Shown one piece after another: positions 38,544 to 47,454 of a DNA stretch of 64,000 nucleotides. A model generated the notes under the pieces. The model saw only the letters and a program-made list of their open reading frames with translations, had not been told where the DNA came from and made no database searches. Each line of letters opens with the position of its first letter. Position 1 is the stretch's first letter. This DNA comes from Candidatus Korobacter versatilis (GTDB taxonomy: Bacteria > Acidobacteriota > Terriglobia > Terriglobales > Acidobacteriaceae), in the NCBI GenBank assembly GCA_016185395.1, contig JACPNR010000005.1:1-64000 (forward strand), in the 5' to 3' direction. The position numbers and the translations under genes were made by a program.

Positions 38544-39550
38544 CAGCCCTTCCTCATTTCCAGCGCCTGCTTGGCCGCTTCGATCGCCGACAACGTCTCG
38601 ATGCGCAGGTTATCGGCCGCGGCCCACAACCAGAACGCATGGTCGTTTTGCGCATCGCGCCGCAGCGAGACCAGCACCTCGTCGCGCCCGGCAGCGCCCA
38701 CGTTGTTGGGCGACTCACCGGCGCGAGCGATCTCCACGTGCGCGCCCGCGAGCGCTTGCGCGAAGTCGCCGACCGCCGCTTTCTTTTCGAGCTCAATGTA
38801 AACCGAGAAGCCGTGCCCATGAAAGATTGGCGGCTGCACCAGCATCAGCGAAGGTATTGGCACGCGCGACGACGCGATCTTCTGGAAGTGGTCGGCGATG
38901 CGCCGCTCCACTACGTCCAGGTTCCGCGACGCCTTGTCGCCATAGCGCGCCAACATGTTGAACGCGACCTGCGCGTCGTAGACGGCGGTGGGCAGCGGCT
39001 GGAAGCTGAGCAGGTTGATGGTCTGCTGATGCAGCTCGTCCATCCCGCGGCGTCCGTGCTCGCTCGCCGGCTCGAAGATGGTCGCGACGACGGTGCGCAT
39101 CTCCGCCACCGCCCGCGCGCGCTCGAGCAACAACGCCAGCACGACCGCCGCCGGATGCGCTGGCACGACCAACTGCGAGGAAACATTCCGCTCCGCGATC
39201 TCCCCCGACGTCCACGGTGAACACAACATCGCGTCCTTCTCCGAGTCCAGCGCGTAAGAAAGGTCCACCACGAGCGCGCCCGAATCGCGCGCGACCGCCC
39301 AATGCTTGCGCGTGAACGCTTCGTCGGACGCAAAGAACGCCACCTTCACGTCAGTGAGGTTCGCGGCGGTCACCGCCTGAAAGAAAGTGGCCTCGTCGCC
39401 CACGGCGTCGAGCTGTCCTATGGACTCGTCATCGTCCAGCAGCTTGATGTCCACCGCGGGAAAATCGCTTTGGTTGAGCGTGTCCTTCAGCTCTTTGCCC
39501 TTGAGCGTTCCCGCGCCGACGATGGCTACGCGATATAGGTTTGCACTCAT
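38543..39550 (-). CDS. aspartate-semialdehyde dehydrogenase-like protein lacking the catalytic Cys
   Basis: 335 residues with an Asd/Usg fold: nucleotide-binding VAIVGAGTLKGKELKDTL, VVDLSYALDSEKDAMLCSP and the C-terminal PPIFHGHGFSVYIELE. In true Asd the catalytic block reads NPNCxT; here the aligned segment is VPAHPAAVVLALLLERA with no Cys. The substrate-binding Arg that precedes the FxGHS motif is also lost (VQPPIF). It therefore resembles the Usg group of non-catalytic Asd homologues. It lies between pssA and lptE and overlaps lptE by a TGATG junction, so a role in the envelope operon is possible. Not likely the biosynthetic enzyme. Confidence 0.8.
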   Translation of the reverse strand: MSANLYRVAIVGAGTLKGKELKDTLNQSDFPAVDIKLLDDDESIGQLDAVGDEATFFQAVTAANLTDVKVAFFASDEAFTRKHWAVARDSGALVVDLSYALDSEKDAMLCSPWTSGEIAERNVSSQLVVPAHPAAVVLALLLERARAVAEMRTVVATIFEPASEHGRRGMDELHQQTINLLSFQPLPTAVYDAQVAFNMLARYGDKASRNLDVVERRIADHFQKIASSRVPIPSLMLVQPPIFHGHGFSVYIELEKKAAVGDFAQALAGAHVEIARAGESPNNVGAAGRDEVLVSLRRDAQNDHAFWLWAAADNLRIETLSAIEAAKQALEMRKG

Positions 39551-39563
39551 CAGAAGATTCGAC

Positions 39564-40439
39564 TCAGTGTCCCGGCGCTTCTTCGTAGGAAGGCGGCGGT
39601 GGTGAGGGCGGCGCAGGTTTGCGTACGAATATCCATTGCAGCCGTGCCAGCACGCCGCTCAGCATGTAGGTGAGTCCGAGAAAGAACAGCACGTAGCGCG
39701 AGAAGAACCAGATGCCGCCGATCAGCGCAGCGATAAAGATCACGGTGCGGAACGGCACGCGCTTGCGCCAGTCCAGACCCTTCAGGCTCACGTAGCGCCA
39801 CGTGCTCACCATGAGGAAGCCGACCGTCACCAGCAGCACCGCCCAGATGGTCGAGAGCCACCAGTCCTGCGGCGGACGTCCCGCGCTGAAGTGCACGATG
39901 GCCGCGAGCACGCCCGCGCCCGCCGGGATCGGCATGCCGACAAAATACTTCCTGTCCGGACGTCCGGGATTCGAGGGCTGCGGGTTCTTCTGGATGTTGA
40001 AGCGCGCCAGCCGGCTCACGCCCGCGATCAGGTAGAGGAACGCGCAGATCGCCCCGATCTGGATAAGCTTCGCGCGCCAGTCCACCAGGCCGGCAAGCGG
40101 CAGCCAGCGGAACCCCCACACCCAGGCAAGTACAGCCGGTGCCACGCCGAACGTGATGGCGTCCGCGAGCGAATCCAGCTCGCGCCCGAAGTCACTGGCG
40201 GTGTGCGTCAGCCGCGCGATCATGCCGTCCATGAAGTCCGCGACGATGGCGATGCCGATGGCTTTGGCCGCGTGGTCAAGATGCCAGGAGTCGTCGGGCG
40301 TCGCCAGGATGGTCTGAAAGATGGCAAAGAATCCGAGCGCGATGTTCGCCGTGGTGAAGAGTGAGGGCAGGATGTGCATGCCGCGCCGCAACCGGCGTTT
40401 CTGCGCGGGATCATTGAAGCGCCGCATCTGCATCGTCAT
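39564..40439 (-). CDS. pssA: CDP-diacylglycerol--serine O-phosphatidyltransferase
   Basis: 291 residues, about eight membrane segments. The CDP-alcohol phosphotransferase motif reads [26 protein letters not shown] (DGxxAR-x8-G-x3-D-x3-D). It makes phosphatidylserine from CDP-diacylglycerol and serine. It overlaps psd by 4 bases (ATGA), and together the two give phosphatidylethanolamine. The C-terminal tail is Pro-rich. Confidence 0.94.
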   Translation of the reverse strand: MTMQMRRFNDPAQKRRLRRGMHILPSLFTTANIALGFFAIFQTILATPDDSWHLDHAAKAIGIAIVADFMDGMIARLTHTASDFGRELDSLADAITFGVAPAVLAWVWGFRWLPLAGLVDWRAKLIQIGAICAFLYLIAGVSRLARFNIQKNPQPSNPGRPDRKYFVGMPIPAGAGVLAAIVHFSAGRPPQDWWLSTIWAVLLVTVGFLMVSTWRYVSLKGLDWRKRVPFRTVIFIAALIGGIWFFSRYVLFFLGLTYMLSGVLARLQWIFVRKPAPPSPPPPSYEEAPGH

Positions 40440-41107
40440 CGCCGCGCCTCCCTCTCCTCACCGCCGCCCGGCCTCCGCGCTCTGACCGCCGCACCCGCCA
40501 ACATGATCGCCAGCACCGAGCTGCCGCCCGCGACCTTGTCGCCCACTTTCACGCGCAACTCCGCATCGGCATCGAGGATCACGTCACAGCGCGAGCCGAA
40601 CTTTATCAGGCCGATGCGCTCGCCACGTCCCACCGTGTCGCCCACTTCTTTCGTGAAGACGATCCTGCGCGCCAGCAATCCGGCGATCTGCTTGAACACC
40701 AGCGTCTGGCCTTCGCCCGCGACGGTCACTATGTTCTGCTCGTTCGCCTCGGCGGAGATCGCGCCCATCGCGTTGCCGAACTTCCCCGTACGGTATTCGA
40801 CCTTTTCCACCACGCCGCCGATGGGCGAGCGGTTCACGTGCACGTTGAACACGTTGAGGAAGATGGAAATGCGGGTCCGCGGCTTGCCCTCGATCTCGAC
40901 CGTCGCGACCTCGGTGACCTTGCCGTCCGCGGGGGAGACTACCACTCCCGGCTCCTGCGGGATGGCGCGCTCCGGATCGCGAAAGAACCATAGGAAGAAT
41001 CCGGCCAGCAGCAGCGGCGGCACCGCCCACGGCCACGCCGTGAGCCAGCCCACGACCGCGGCTGCGGCCACCAACCCGAGCGCGTAGAAGATGCCGTCTC
41101 TCACCAT
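40436..41107 (-). CDS. psd: phosphatidylserine decarboxylase (archaeal-type short form)
   Basis: About 223 residues from the ATG at 41107. [11 protein letters not shown] and two short helices open the protein. [26 protein letters not shown] and [12 protein letters not shown] are the family blocks, and VAGGSSVLA near the C-terminus holds the GSS self-cleavage site that creates the pyruvoyl group. It decarboxylates phosphatidylserine to phosphatidylethanolamine. A TTG start at 41179 would add 24 non-family residues and is not preferred. Leads the psd-pssA-Asd-like-lptE-holA run. Confidence 0.93.
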   Translation of the reverse strand: MVRDGIFYALGLVAAAAVVGWLTAWPWAVPPLLLAGFFLWFFRDPERAIPQEPGVVVSPADGKVTEVATVEIEGKPRTRISIFLNVFNVHVNRSPIGGVVEKVEYRTGKFGNAMGAISAEANEQNIVTVAGEGQTLVFKQIAGLLARRIVFTKEVGDTVGRGERIGLIKFGSRCDVILDADAELRVKVGDKVAGGSSVLAIMLAGAAVRARRPGGGEEREARR

Positions 41108-41181
41108 GGAATCATTGATTATATCTGCGAGCTCGCGCGTGGCCTCGCGCAATCCGATTGTTTGAAAGAGCCTCAACAAGC

Positions 41182-41206
41182 AAAACCCCGGCGCAAGGCC
41201 GGGGCT
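41182..41206 (-). terminator. Rho-independent terminator of the YdcH-like gene
   Basis: On the minus strand CCCCGGC-CTTGC-GCCGGGG (7 bp stem) is followed by TTTTGCTTG. It lies 26 bases after the stop of the small gene at 41232-41459 and separates it from psd. Confidence 0.78.
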
Positions 41207-41231
41207 TCGGCTAGTTCGGAGCTTCAGTTGC

Positions 41232-41459
41232 TTATGCTACCTGGTGCGCCTGCCGCCTGTGCTGCTGCTCCATGATCTCCATCTGGTCTTTCAACCGGAG
41301 CTTCAGCTTTTTCAAGCGGACCTCTTCCACTTTCTCGTCTTCGCTTAAATATCTTTTTTGGATGAGGGAATCGAGGCGTTGTGCGTACTGCTTGTGTTCT
41401 TGCGCCAACTTGCGGAATTCTTCGCTGTTGGCAATGAGCTCATCTTGGAGCGTGGCCAT
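41232..41459 (-). CDS. YdcH/DUF465 family small coiled-coil protein
   Basis: 75 residues: [19 protein letters not shown] and [21 protein letters not shown] form two long charged helices separated by a short turn, the DUF465 layout. Such proteins are small coiled coils of unknown function, common in diderm bacteria. It has its own terminator. AGGAGG lies just before the ATG. Confidence 0.85.
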   Translation of the reverse strand: MATLQDELIANSEEFRKLAQEHKQYAQRLDSLIQKRYLSEDEKVEEVRLKKLKLRLKDQMEIMEQQHRRQAHQVA

Positions 41460-41597
41460 CCAGGAGTCCTCCTACCAAGACTTGGACAACCCACGCTAGC
41501 ACACAGGTTTTCCCGCTTCAACGCTTTTCAGGGGGCAAAATGCGTCTGCACCAGTTTTGGGTCAGGGGGCAGGTTAAGCCTAGGTCAAACCCAAACA

Positions 41598-41679
41598 AGA
41601 GGATAGGAGGATAGGAGGGAAAGCGGAGGAACTCTGAAACCATTAGAAAAAAGAAGGCCTTCTCTCCTCCCCTCCTCCT
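41598..41679. repeat. polypurine tract facing polypyrimidine tract
   Basis: An AGGATAGGAGGATAGGAGG-type purine run at 41598-41631 is followed 28 bases later by a TCTCTCCTCCCCTCCTCCT pyrimidine run at 41659-41679; the two can form a hairpin. It lies just downstream of the rimI stop in the 240-base spacer before the YdcH-like gene. A palindrome AGAAGGCCTTCT beside it is followed by T residues on the minus strand. Confidence 0.4.
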
Positions 41680-41698
41680 GTTGTTATTTGATCTTTCG

Positions 41699-42157
41699 TC
41701 AGGAGGCGAAGGTGAACTTGAAGACGACCGCATCCTCCTCTGGCTCGCGGTAGTACTGCCTCCGCCGTCCACTCTCGACGAACGCCCACTTCTCATACAG
41801 CGCCCGCGCGGCCCGGTTCGATTCGCGGACCTCGAGGAACACCGCACTCGCCCCCTGTGCGCGCGCCATGTCGAGCAGCTCGCCCACGAGCCGCGTGCCC
41901 AGCCCGCGACGCCGCGCGTCCGCGGCGATGGCAACGTTCTCGATCTCCCACTCGCCGCCGACTGTCTGTGCGACCAAGAAGCCTTGTAGCTTGTCCTCTT
42001 CGATGACGAGCGCGATGCGCCGCCAGTCGGTCTGCAGCTCCGGCGACTCGAAGATCTTGAGGTAATCGGAATCCGTCCAGTGCGCCGCCGTCGCAGCGTG
42101 CTTCTCGATGGCCTGCATCGCCGGGATGTCTTCCGATCTGGCCGCCCGGATCAGCAT
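41699..42157 (-). CDS. rimI: ribosomal-protein-alanine N-acetyltransferase RimI-like
   Basis: About 152 residues, GNAT fold. RAARSEDIPAMQAIEKHA opens the domain, VAIAADARRRGLGTRLVGELLDMA is the acetyl-CoA pyrophosphate-binding motif, and AVFLEVRESNRAARALYEKWAF is the motif B region characteristic of RimI. It acetylates the N-terminus of S18 or other proteins. The start at 42157 fits the family; an ATG at 42199 would overlap tsaB by 32 bases. Location next to tsaB is the usual neighbourhood. Confidence 0.88.
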   Translation of the reverse strand: MLIRAARSEDIPAMQAIEKHAATAAHWTDSDYLKIFESPELQTDWRRIALVIEEDKLQGFLVAQTVGGEWEIENVAIAADARRRGLGTRLVGELLDMARAQGASAVFLEVRESNRAARALYEKWAFVESGRRRQYYREPEEDAVVFKFTFAS

Positions 42158-42167
42158 CTCGATGCTC

Positions 42168-42842
42168 TCATTTCCCCGGCTTCGCGAATATCTCGGCATC
42201 GGTCACGCGGATATAGTTCGCGTCGAGCTGCTCCACCGTGACCGTCTCGCCGCGCGCGATCTTCCCCGCCCCGGTCCTCGCCATCTCCGCCGCCCCCGGA
42301 CGCTCCACGATGATCACCACCAGCCCCGCCCCCGCCAGCACCGACGCAATGCTCGAGTCCGACGTAACGACGGCAACCCCCGCCTCCGACGCTTTTCGCG
42401 CCCGGTCGATCATCCCCGCTTGGGTGTGCAGCTCCTCGCGCAGCATCTTCGCGCCGCCGTCCGCGGCGTCGTACTCGCCGACGTACGCCTCCTGCCGCTG
42501 CGCATCCAGGATGGCGACGACATTACCCTTCACGCCGGAAACAATCGCCAACGCTTCCAGCACCGGCACCGTCGCGATCGGCTTGCCGAGGATCTCCGCC
42601 AGTCCCTTTACCGCCGCGAGTCCCACGCGCAGTCCCGTGAATGACCCCGGTCCGCTCGCCACGGCGAACCCTTCGATGTCTTCTTTCTCGAGTTTGTTTT
42701 TCGCGAGGAGCTGAGAAACCAGCGGGATGAGCTGCGCCGAAAAAGTTCCGCCTTCGATCGGGGCGGAGTCGAGCACCTCGCCATCGCGCCACAGCGCGAT
42801 GCCGCCCTGCTTACCGCTCGTGTCTATTCCAAGAATGATCAC
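42168..42842 (-). CDS. tsaB: tRNA threonylcarbamoyladenosine biosynthesis protein TsaB
   Basis: 224 residues of the ASKHA fold. ILGIDTSGKQGGIALW at the N-terminus and VASGPGSFTGLRVGLAAVKGLA are the signature blocks of TsaB/YeaZ. It works with TsaD and TsaE to make t6A37 in tRNAs reading ANN codons; tsaD and tsaE are not in the window. It is directly upstream of rimI on the minus strand. Confidence 0.94.
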   Translation of the reverse strand: MIILGIDTSGKQGGIALWRDGEVLDSAPIEGGTFSAQLIPLVSQLLAKNKLEKEDIEGFAVASGPGSFTGLRVGLAAVKGLAEILGKPIATVPVLEALAIVSGVKGNVVAILDAQRQEAYVGEYDAADGGAKMLREELHTQAGMIDRARKASEAGVAVVTSDSSIASVLAGAGLVVIIVERPGAAEMARTGAGKIARGETVTVEQLDANYIRVTDAEIFAKPGK

Positions 42843-42921
42843 AACTTCAACGCGGAGACGCCGGGTTCGCCGAGGGTCAGGAATTCAGGAAACTCTGCGC
42901 CGCGACGCCTCGGCGTTGTAG

Positions 42922-43329
42922 TCACACGCCCTGCGGCGGGTCTTCGCACAGCTCGAGCAGCACGCCGCCCGTGGCCGAGGGATGCAGGAAGACATAAAGA
43001 TGTCCGCCCGCGCCCACCTTGATCTCGTCGGTGATGAAGCGCGTGCCACGCTGCTTCAGCCGTTCGACCGTTCCGGCGAGGTCTGGAACGCGCAGCGCCA
43101 CGTGGTGCAGTCCTTCGCCGCGCTTCGCGATGAAGCGGCCCACGGGAGAATCCGCCGACGTCGCTTCCAGCAACTCGATGCGGCTCTCGCCCACCGGCAG
43201 CATCGCGACCTTCACCTTCTCGTGCTCGACCGTCTCTTCGCCGACCACGGCGAGCCCGAGCGCCTGGTAAAACTCTTTGGCTGCGGCGAGCGACTTCACC
43301 GCCACTCCCAAATGATCGATCTCTAGCAT
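42922..43329 (-). CDS. mce: methylmalonyl-CoA epimerase
   Basis: 135 residues of the glyoxalase/VOC superfamily. MLEIDHLGVAVKSL contains the first metal His, RIELLEATSADSPVGRFI and GEGLHHVALRVPDL contain the others, and GGVLLELCED the terminal Glu. It interconverts the (2R) and (2S) forms of methylmalonyl-CoA. It overlaps meaB by 7 bases, so both belong to propionate/methylmalonyl-CoA metabolism. The open frame further upstream is antisense shadow of meaB. Confidence 0.93.
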   Translation of the reverse strand: MLEIDHLGVAVKSLAAAKEFYQALGLAVVGEETVEHEKVKVAMLPVGESRIELLEATSADSPVGRFIAKRGEGLHHVALRVPDLAGTVERLKQRGTRFITDEIKVGAGGHLYVFLHPSATGGVLLELCEDPPQGV

Positions 43330-44294
43330 CCCTTCCCCGCTTCCTTTGCCGGCCGCTTCACGATCTCCTCCACCAGCGCATACGGATCGCGTTTGTGCTC
43401 CGCTACCTGCGCTGCATACTCGCCGAGCTGTCCGTCGTTCAACTGCTCGCGCAGCAACCGCTCCATCAGCGCCTCGCGCAGCATCTCGAGCAGGCGCTCG
43501 CGCCAGTTCTCGGCGCGCTTCTTCGTCACCAGCCCGGTCTTCTGCTGGAACTTCTGGTATTGCTCGATGGCAGCCGCAAGTTCCGTGATGCCCTGGCCAT
43601 CGCTCGCCACCGTCTTCACGATGGGCGGCGTCCAATCGTCTTTGCGGCCGGCCAGCGTCTGCATCGCGCGTATCTCGCGCTCCACCCGCTCCGCGCCCTC
43701 GCGGTCGCTCTTGTTGATCACGAAGACGTCGGCAATCTCCATGATGCCCGCCTTAATGGTCTGCACGTCGTCGCCCATGCCGGGCACGAGGATGACCACG
43801 GTGACGTCCGCCAGCCGCACGATGTCGATCTCGTCTTGCCCGACGCCGACCGTTTCGACCAGAACAATGTCTTTGCCTGAAGCGTCGAGCACGGAGGTGA
43901 TGTCTGCCGTTGTGCGCGCGAGGCCGCCGAGGAAGCCGCGCGTCGCCATCGAGCGGATGAATATGCCGGCATCCGCGTGGTGCGCCTGCATGCGGATGCG
44001 GTCGCCGAGGATGGCACCGCCGGTGTAAGGCGAGGTCGGGTCCACCGCCACGATGCCGAGCGTCTTGCCCTGCTTGCGATATTCGCGCGCGAGCTGGTCG
44101 ACCAGCGTGCTCTTGCCCGCGCCGGGCGCCCCGGTGAGTCCGATGACTTGGGCCTTACCGCTGTGCGGGAAGAGCGCTTTCAGCAGCTCGACCGACTCCG
44201 GCTCACGGTTCTCGATGGAAGTGATGGCCCGCGCCAGCGCGCGCACCTCTCCCGCGCGGATGCGTGCAACCCAGTCTTGGAGTTGGCCGGCCAT
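43323..44294 (-). CDS. meaB: methylmalonyl-CoA mutase-associated GTPase MeaB
   Basis: 323 residues. GLTGAPGAGKSTLVDQL is the P-loop, VDPTSPYTGGAILGDRIRM the switch, DIVLVETVGVGQDEIDIV the Walker B region and VINKSDREGAERVERE the guanine-specificity block. MeaB loads and protects the B12 cofactor of methylmalonyl-CoA mutase. The mutase genes are not in the window. The start at 44294 matches the family N-terminus (LQDWVARIRAGEVRALARAIT). Confidence 0.94.
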   Translation of the reverse strand: MAGQLQDWVARIRAGEVRALARAITSIENREPESVELLKALFPHSGKAQVIGLTGAPGAGKSTLVDQLAREYRKQGKTLGIVAVDPTSPYTGGAILGDRIRMQAHHADAGIFIRSMATRGFLGGLARTTADITSVLDASGKDIVLVETVGVGQDEIDIVRLADVTVVILVPGMGDDVQTIKAGIMEIADVFVINKSDREGAERVEREIRAMQTLAGRKDDWTPPIVKTVASDGQGITELAAAIEQYQKFQQKTGLVTKKRAENWRERLLEMLREALMERLLREQLNDGQLGEYAAQVAEHKRDPYALVEEIVKRPAKEAGKGC

Positions 44295-44392
44295 GAACAG
44301 GTCAGTGTAAATGATGGTGGCGGCCAGTCTGAACGTGCGGCCAAAACTTGAACGTCTGCCCGATTTCTGCAATCGCGCAGTGCCGTTGTACA

Positions 44393-45310
44393 GTGCGCTC
44401 AGTGGAGCAAGCCATCGCCAGCGAACCGCTTTCGAGGCCGCGCCCGGCCGTGGGACGCACCCTGGCCGAACTGGTCCCACTCCTTCTTCTTCCCGCCGCG
44501 GCGTTCCTCGCGTACTCGCGGCCCGCGTGGCAATTCATGTGGCTGCTGGCCTTTGCGCTGTTCTTCGCGGTGAAATGGGCAACGTGGCTGCGTGCCTGCG
44601 GCGAAACGCATCCGTGGCCACGTTCCTTCGCCTACCTGTTTCTCTGGCCAGGAATGGACGCCGAAGCCTTCCTCGACACGCACCCCGACGTCGCGCCGCC
44701 GGCGGCGAAGCAATGGCTCGGAGCATTCCTCCAGACGGCGCTGGGCGCGGCATTGCTATGGCTCGTCGCGCGTCGCTTGCCGGACGTCCCACTCCTGCGT
44801 GGGTGGGCCGGAATGATCGGCGCGGTCCTCCTGTTGCACTTTGGCAGCTTCCGCCTCATCGCGCTCTTCTGGCGTGCGCGCGGCATCAACGCCGAGCCCA
44901 TCATGGACGCGCCTCTGCGCTCGACCGCGCTCGCCGAATTCTGGGGCAGGCGCTGGAACCTAGGCTTCCACGACTTGGCGCGCATGCTCGTCTTCGCACC
45001 GACGCGCCGCGCGCTCGGCGCTGCCGGCGCCACCCTGCTGGTCTTCCTCGCTTCCGGCCTCGTCCACGACCTCGTGATCTCCGTGCCCGCCCGCGGTGGC
45101 TACGGACTCCCCACGCTCTACTTCCTGCTCCAGGGATTCGGACTGCTGCTCGAGCGCTCACGCTTGGGAAAGCGGACACGGCTGGGCAGCGGCATCAGCG
45201 GATGGCTCTATACCGCCGCGTTTACCGCCGGGCCAGCGGTCCTTTTGTTCCATCCCGTGTTCATCGCGCGCGTCATCCTGCCATTCATGCACGCCATCGG
45301 TGCTCTATGA
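44393..45310 (+). CDS. MBOAT_2/wax-synthase-like membrane acyltransferase
   Basis: About 305 residues and seven or eight membrane segments. EFWGRRWNLGFHDLARMLVF and LASGLVHDLVI match the wax-synthase-type MBOAT domain, in which the His of GLVHD is the likely catalytic residue. A role in wax-ester or other acyl-lipid formation is suggested, substrate unknown. The frame has no ATG near the start; GTG at 44393 or 44402 is the likely initiator. It diverges from meaB and is coupled to the next gene by an ATGA overlap. Confidence 0.75.
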   Translation: MRSVEQAIASEPLSRPRPAVGRTLAELVPLLLLPAAAFLAYSRPAWQFMWLLAFALFFAVKWATWLRACGETHPWPRSFAYLFLWPGMDAEAFLDTHPDVAPPAAKQWLGAFLQTALGAALLWLVARRLPDVPLLRGWAGMIGAVLLLHFGSFRLIALFWRARGINAEPIMDAPLRSTALAEFWGRRWNLGFHDLARMLVFAPTRRALGAAGATLLVFLASGLVHDLVISVPARGGYGLPTLYFLLQGFGLLLERSRLGKRTRLGSGISGWLYTAAFTAGPAVLLFHPVFIARVILPFMHAIGAL

Positions 45311-45735
45311 ACGCAAGCTCGTTATTCGACCTCGCCCTTTGGGTCGCGGGTGTCGGACACTTCGGCATCCTGCTCGCCAGCTTCCAGGTGCCCGCGCGCC
45401 TGAAATGGAAAGAGGACCTCGCGCACCTCATGCCCTTCAATCGCAAGCTGCTCTGGGTGCAATCCGGATTCACCGCCGGGACGATCATCGCCTTCGGCGT
45501 CCTGACGCTTACCTTGCATCAGGAGATGATGCGCGGCGACCGCGCCGCTCTAGCACTCGTCCTCTTCATCGGGCTCTACTGGACCGCCCGGCTCGCGGTG
45601 GACGCTGTCTATTATGCGCGCGAGGACTGGCCGAAGGGGCGCACGTTCGCCATAGGACACATCATCCTGAATGTCGCTTTCGTCTGCCTCGCGGCAACGT
45701 ACCTGGGATTGTTCGCGTGGAAGACCTGGGGCTAG
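45307..45735 (+). CDS. four-helix membrane protein coupled to the MBOAT-like gene
   Basis: 142 residues with four membrane segments (about 8-25, 49-67, 81-98, 118-137). Conserved-looking features are GHFGILLASFQVPARLKWKEDL and YYAREDWPKGRTFAIGHI. No named family is recognised. Its ATG overlaps the stop of the MBOAT-like gene (ATGA), so the two are translationally coupled and probably act together. Confidence 0.7.
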   Translation: MNASSLFDLALWVAGVGHFGILLASFQVPARLKWKEDLAHLMPFNRKLLWVQSGFTAGTIIAFGVLTLTLHQEMMRGDRAALALVLFIGLYWTARLAVDAVYYAREDWPKGRTFAIGHIILNVAFVCLAATYLGLFAWKTWG

Positions 45736-45743
45736 CAGCCCGG

Positions 45744-46886
45744 CTAGTCCTTCAGTAACTGCCGCGCAATCACCATGCGCTGGATCTCGCTGGTGCCCTC
45801 GCCGATGGTGCACAGCTTCACGTCGCGGTAAAACTTTTCCGCCGGATAATCCTTGATAAATCCGTAGCCGCCGTGGATCTGCACGCTCTCGTTGGCGCAG
45901 CGCACCGCGACCTCGCTGGTGTAGAGCTTCGCCATCGAGGATTCCAGCGTCGTCTTCATGCCTTTGTCTTTCATGTCGGCGGCGCGCATGGTGAGCAGGC
46001 GCGCGGCGTCGATCTCGGTGGCCATGTCGGCGAGCTTCCACTGAATGGCCTGGAACTCCGCGATCGCTTTGCCGAACTGCTTTCTCTGCTGCGAATACTT
46101 GAGCGCGGACTCATACGCGCCCTGCGCCATGCCCAGGCCAAGCGCGGCGATGGAGATGCGTCCGCCATCGAGCACGCGCATCGCGTCGACGAAGCCGTCG
46201 CCTTCCTTGCCGCACAGGGCTTCGGCCGGCACCCAGCAGTCTTCGAAGATCAGCTCCGACGTGTCGGACGCGCGCAGCCCCAGCTTGTTCTCTTTCTTGC
46301 CCGGGCGGAAGCCCTTGGTGTCCTTGTCCACGATAAAAGCCGAGAGCCCGTGCGTGTGCGCTGCTTTGTCCGTGACCGCAATGACGACGGCGCAGTCGGC
46401 GTAGTGTCCGTTGGTGATGAACGTCTTGGTCCCGTTCAGCAGCCATCCGCCCTTGTTCTTGGTCGCAGTCATGCGCGCCGAGCCGGCGTCGGAGCCGGAG
46501 CCGGGCTCGGTCAGTCCCCACGCCCCGATGAACTCCCCGGTCGCGAGTTTCGGGATGTACTTCTTCTTCTGCGCGTCGTTGCCCGCGATGTAGATGTGGT
46601 TCGAGCACAGCGACGTGTGCGCGGCCACGATGATGCCCACCGAGCCGTCGACGCGCGAGAGCTCCTCGATGGCGATCACGTACTCGATGTAGCCCAGGCC
46701 GGAGCCGCCCAGTTCGGACGGGAAGAGCACGCCCATCAGGCCCAGCTTGCCGAGCTCACGGACGATCTCCAGCGGGAAGTGCGATGCTTCGTCCCACTCC
46801 ATCACGTGCGGCAGGATCTCGCGCTCGGCGAACTGCCGCACGCTCTTGCGCAACTGTTGCTGCTCGTCGTTTAGTTGGAAATCCAA
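45744..46886 (-). CDS. acyl-CoA dehydrogenase
   Basis: 380 residues. [21 protein letters not shown] and [21 protein letters not shown] are the ACAD signature blocks, [41 protein letters not shown] is the second signature, and its Glu in GEGTSE region fits the FAD-binding end. The catalytic base is probably the Glu in LCGKEGDG or GGYGF-adjacent position, as in short-chain dehydrogenases. It starts beta-oxidation or branched-chain acyl-CoA breakdown, in line with meaB and epimerase nearby. Converges on the MBOAT pair. Confidence 0.93.
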   Translation of the reverse strand: MDFQLNDEQQQLRKSVRQFAEREILPHVMEWDEASHFPLEIVRELGKLGLMGVLFPSELGGSGLGYIEYVIAIEELSRVDGSVGIIVAAHTSLCSNHIYIAGNDAQKKKYIPKLATGEFIGAWGLTEPGSGSDAGSARMTATKNKGGWLLNGTKTFITNGHYADCAVVIAVTDKAAHTHGLSAFIVDKDTKGFRPGKKENKLGLRASDTSELIFEDCWVPAEALCGKEGDGFVDAMRVLDGGRISIAALGLGMAQGAYESALKYSQQRKQFGKAIAEFQAIQWKLADMATEIDAARLLTMRAADMKDKGMKTTLESSMAKLYTSEVAVRCANESVQIHGGYGFIKDYPAEKFYRDVKLCTIGEGTSEIQRMVIARQLLKD

Positions 46887-46969
46887 GCGGAGACCCTCGC
46901 AGACCGCGGTCGCGGCGGAATCAGGAACCCACGCTTATAACACACGGGCAAAACCGAGTGGGACAAACT

Positions 46970-47353
46970 TCAGGCCGCAGCACCCTCGGTCACCGGCTTC
47001 CGGGCGGCGAGCAGCGTGTTGACTTGCTCCACCAGCACGTTCGCTCCGTCCGCTTTCACGTGCAGGCCGTTGACCAGGTTGATGGCCGCTTCCGGCGGCC
47101 ACCAGTAAGCGCCACACAACATGAGGATAGGAACATCCGGTCGCAGCGCGCGCATGCGCAACGCGACTTCCCCGCCGTAGACTTCGCGCGCGCGATAGTC
47201 GAGCACCACCAGGTCGAGCGGGCATTGGACGAAGAGTTCGAGCGCGCGCTTGCCGCTCGACGTCGAGAGGACGGTGTGTCCGGCCTCGATCAACGCCGCC
47301 GTCCATTTCTCCAGCAGGACAGCGTTGCAGTCCACGCAAAGCACTCTCGCCAT
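46970..47353 (-). CDS. stand-alone response-regulator receiver-like protein
   Basis: 127 residues. VLCVDCNAVLLEKWTAALIEAGHTVLSTSSGKRALELF and DLVVLDYRAREVYGGEVALRMRALRPDVPILMLCG follow the receiver pattern with Asp52 as phosphoacceptor and Lys100 in LHVKAD. The acidic pair at the start of the domain is reduced to one Asp (VDCN). No output domain is present, so it would signal by protein contact if functional. Minus-strand neighbours are an acyl-CoA dehydrogenase and a DUF962 gene. Confidence 0.75.
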   Translation of the reverse strand: MARVLCVDCNAVLLEKWTAALIEAGHTVLSTSSGKRALELFVQCPLDLVVLDYRAREVYGGEVALRMRALRPDVPILMLCGAYWWPPEAAINLVNGLHVKADGANVLVEQVNTLLAARKPVTEGAAA

Positions 47354-47454
47354 CGGGAAAGCTCCGGGGGCCCGTTTGCTGGAGAGGGGGGAACCAGCAT
47401 CTACTCTGCTCAGATGCGTCCCGGGCGTCTGGCGTATGTATCTTTTGGCCGCCG

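Noticed and set aside
41518-41934. open frame on the minus strand overlapping rimI
   Set aside because: It is out of frame with rimI, contains the purine tract, and has no family motif.
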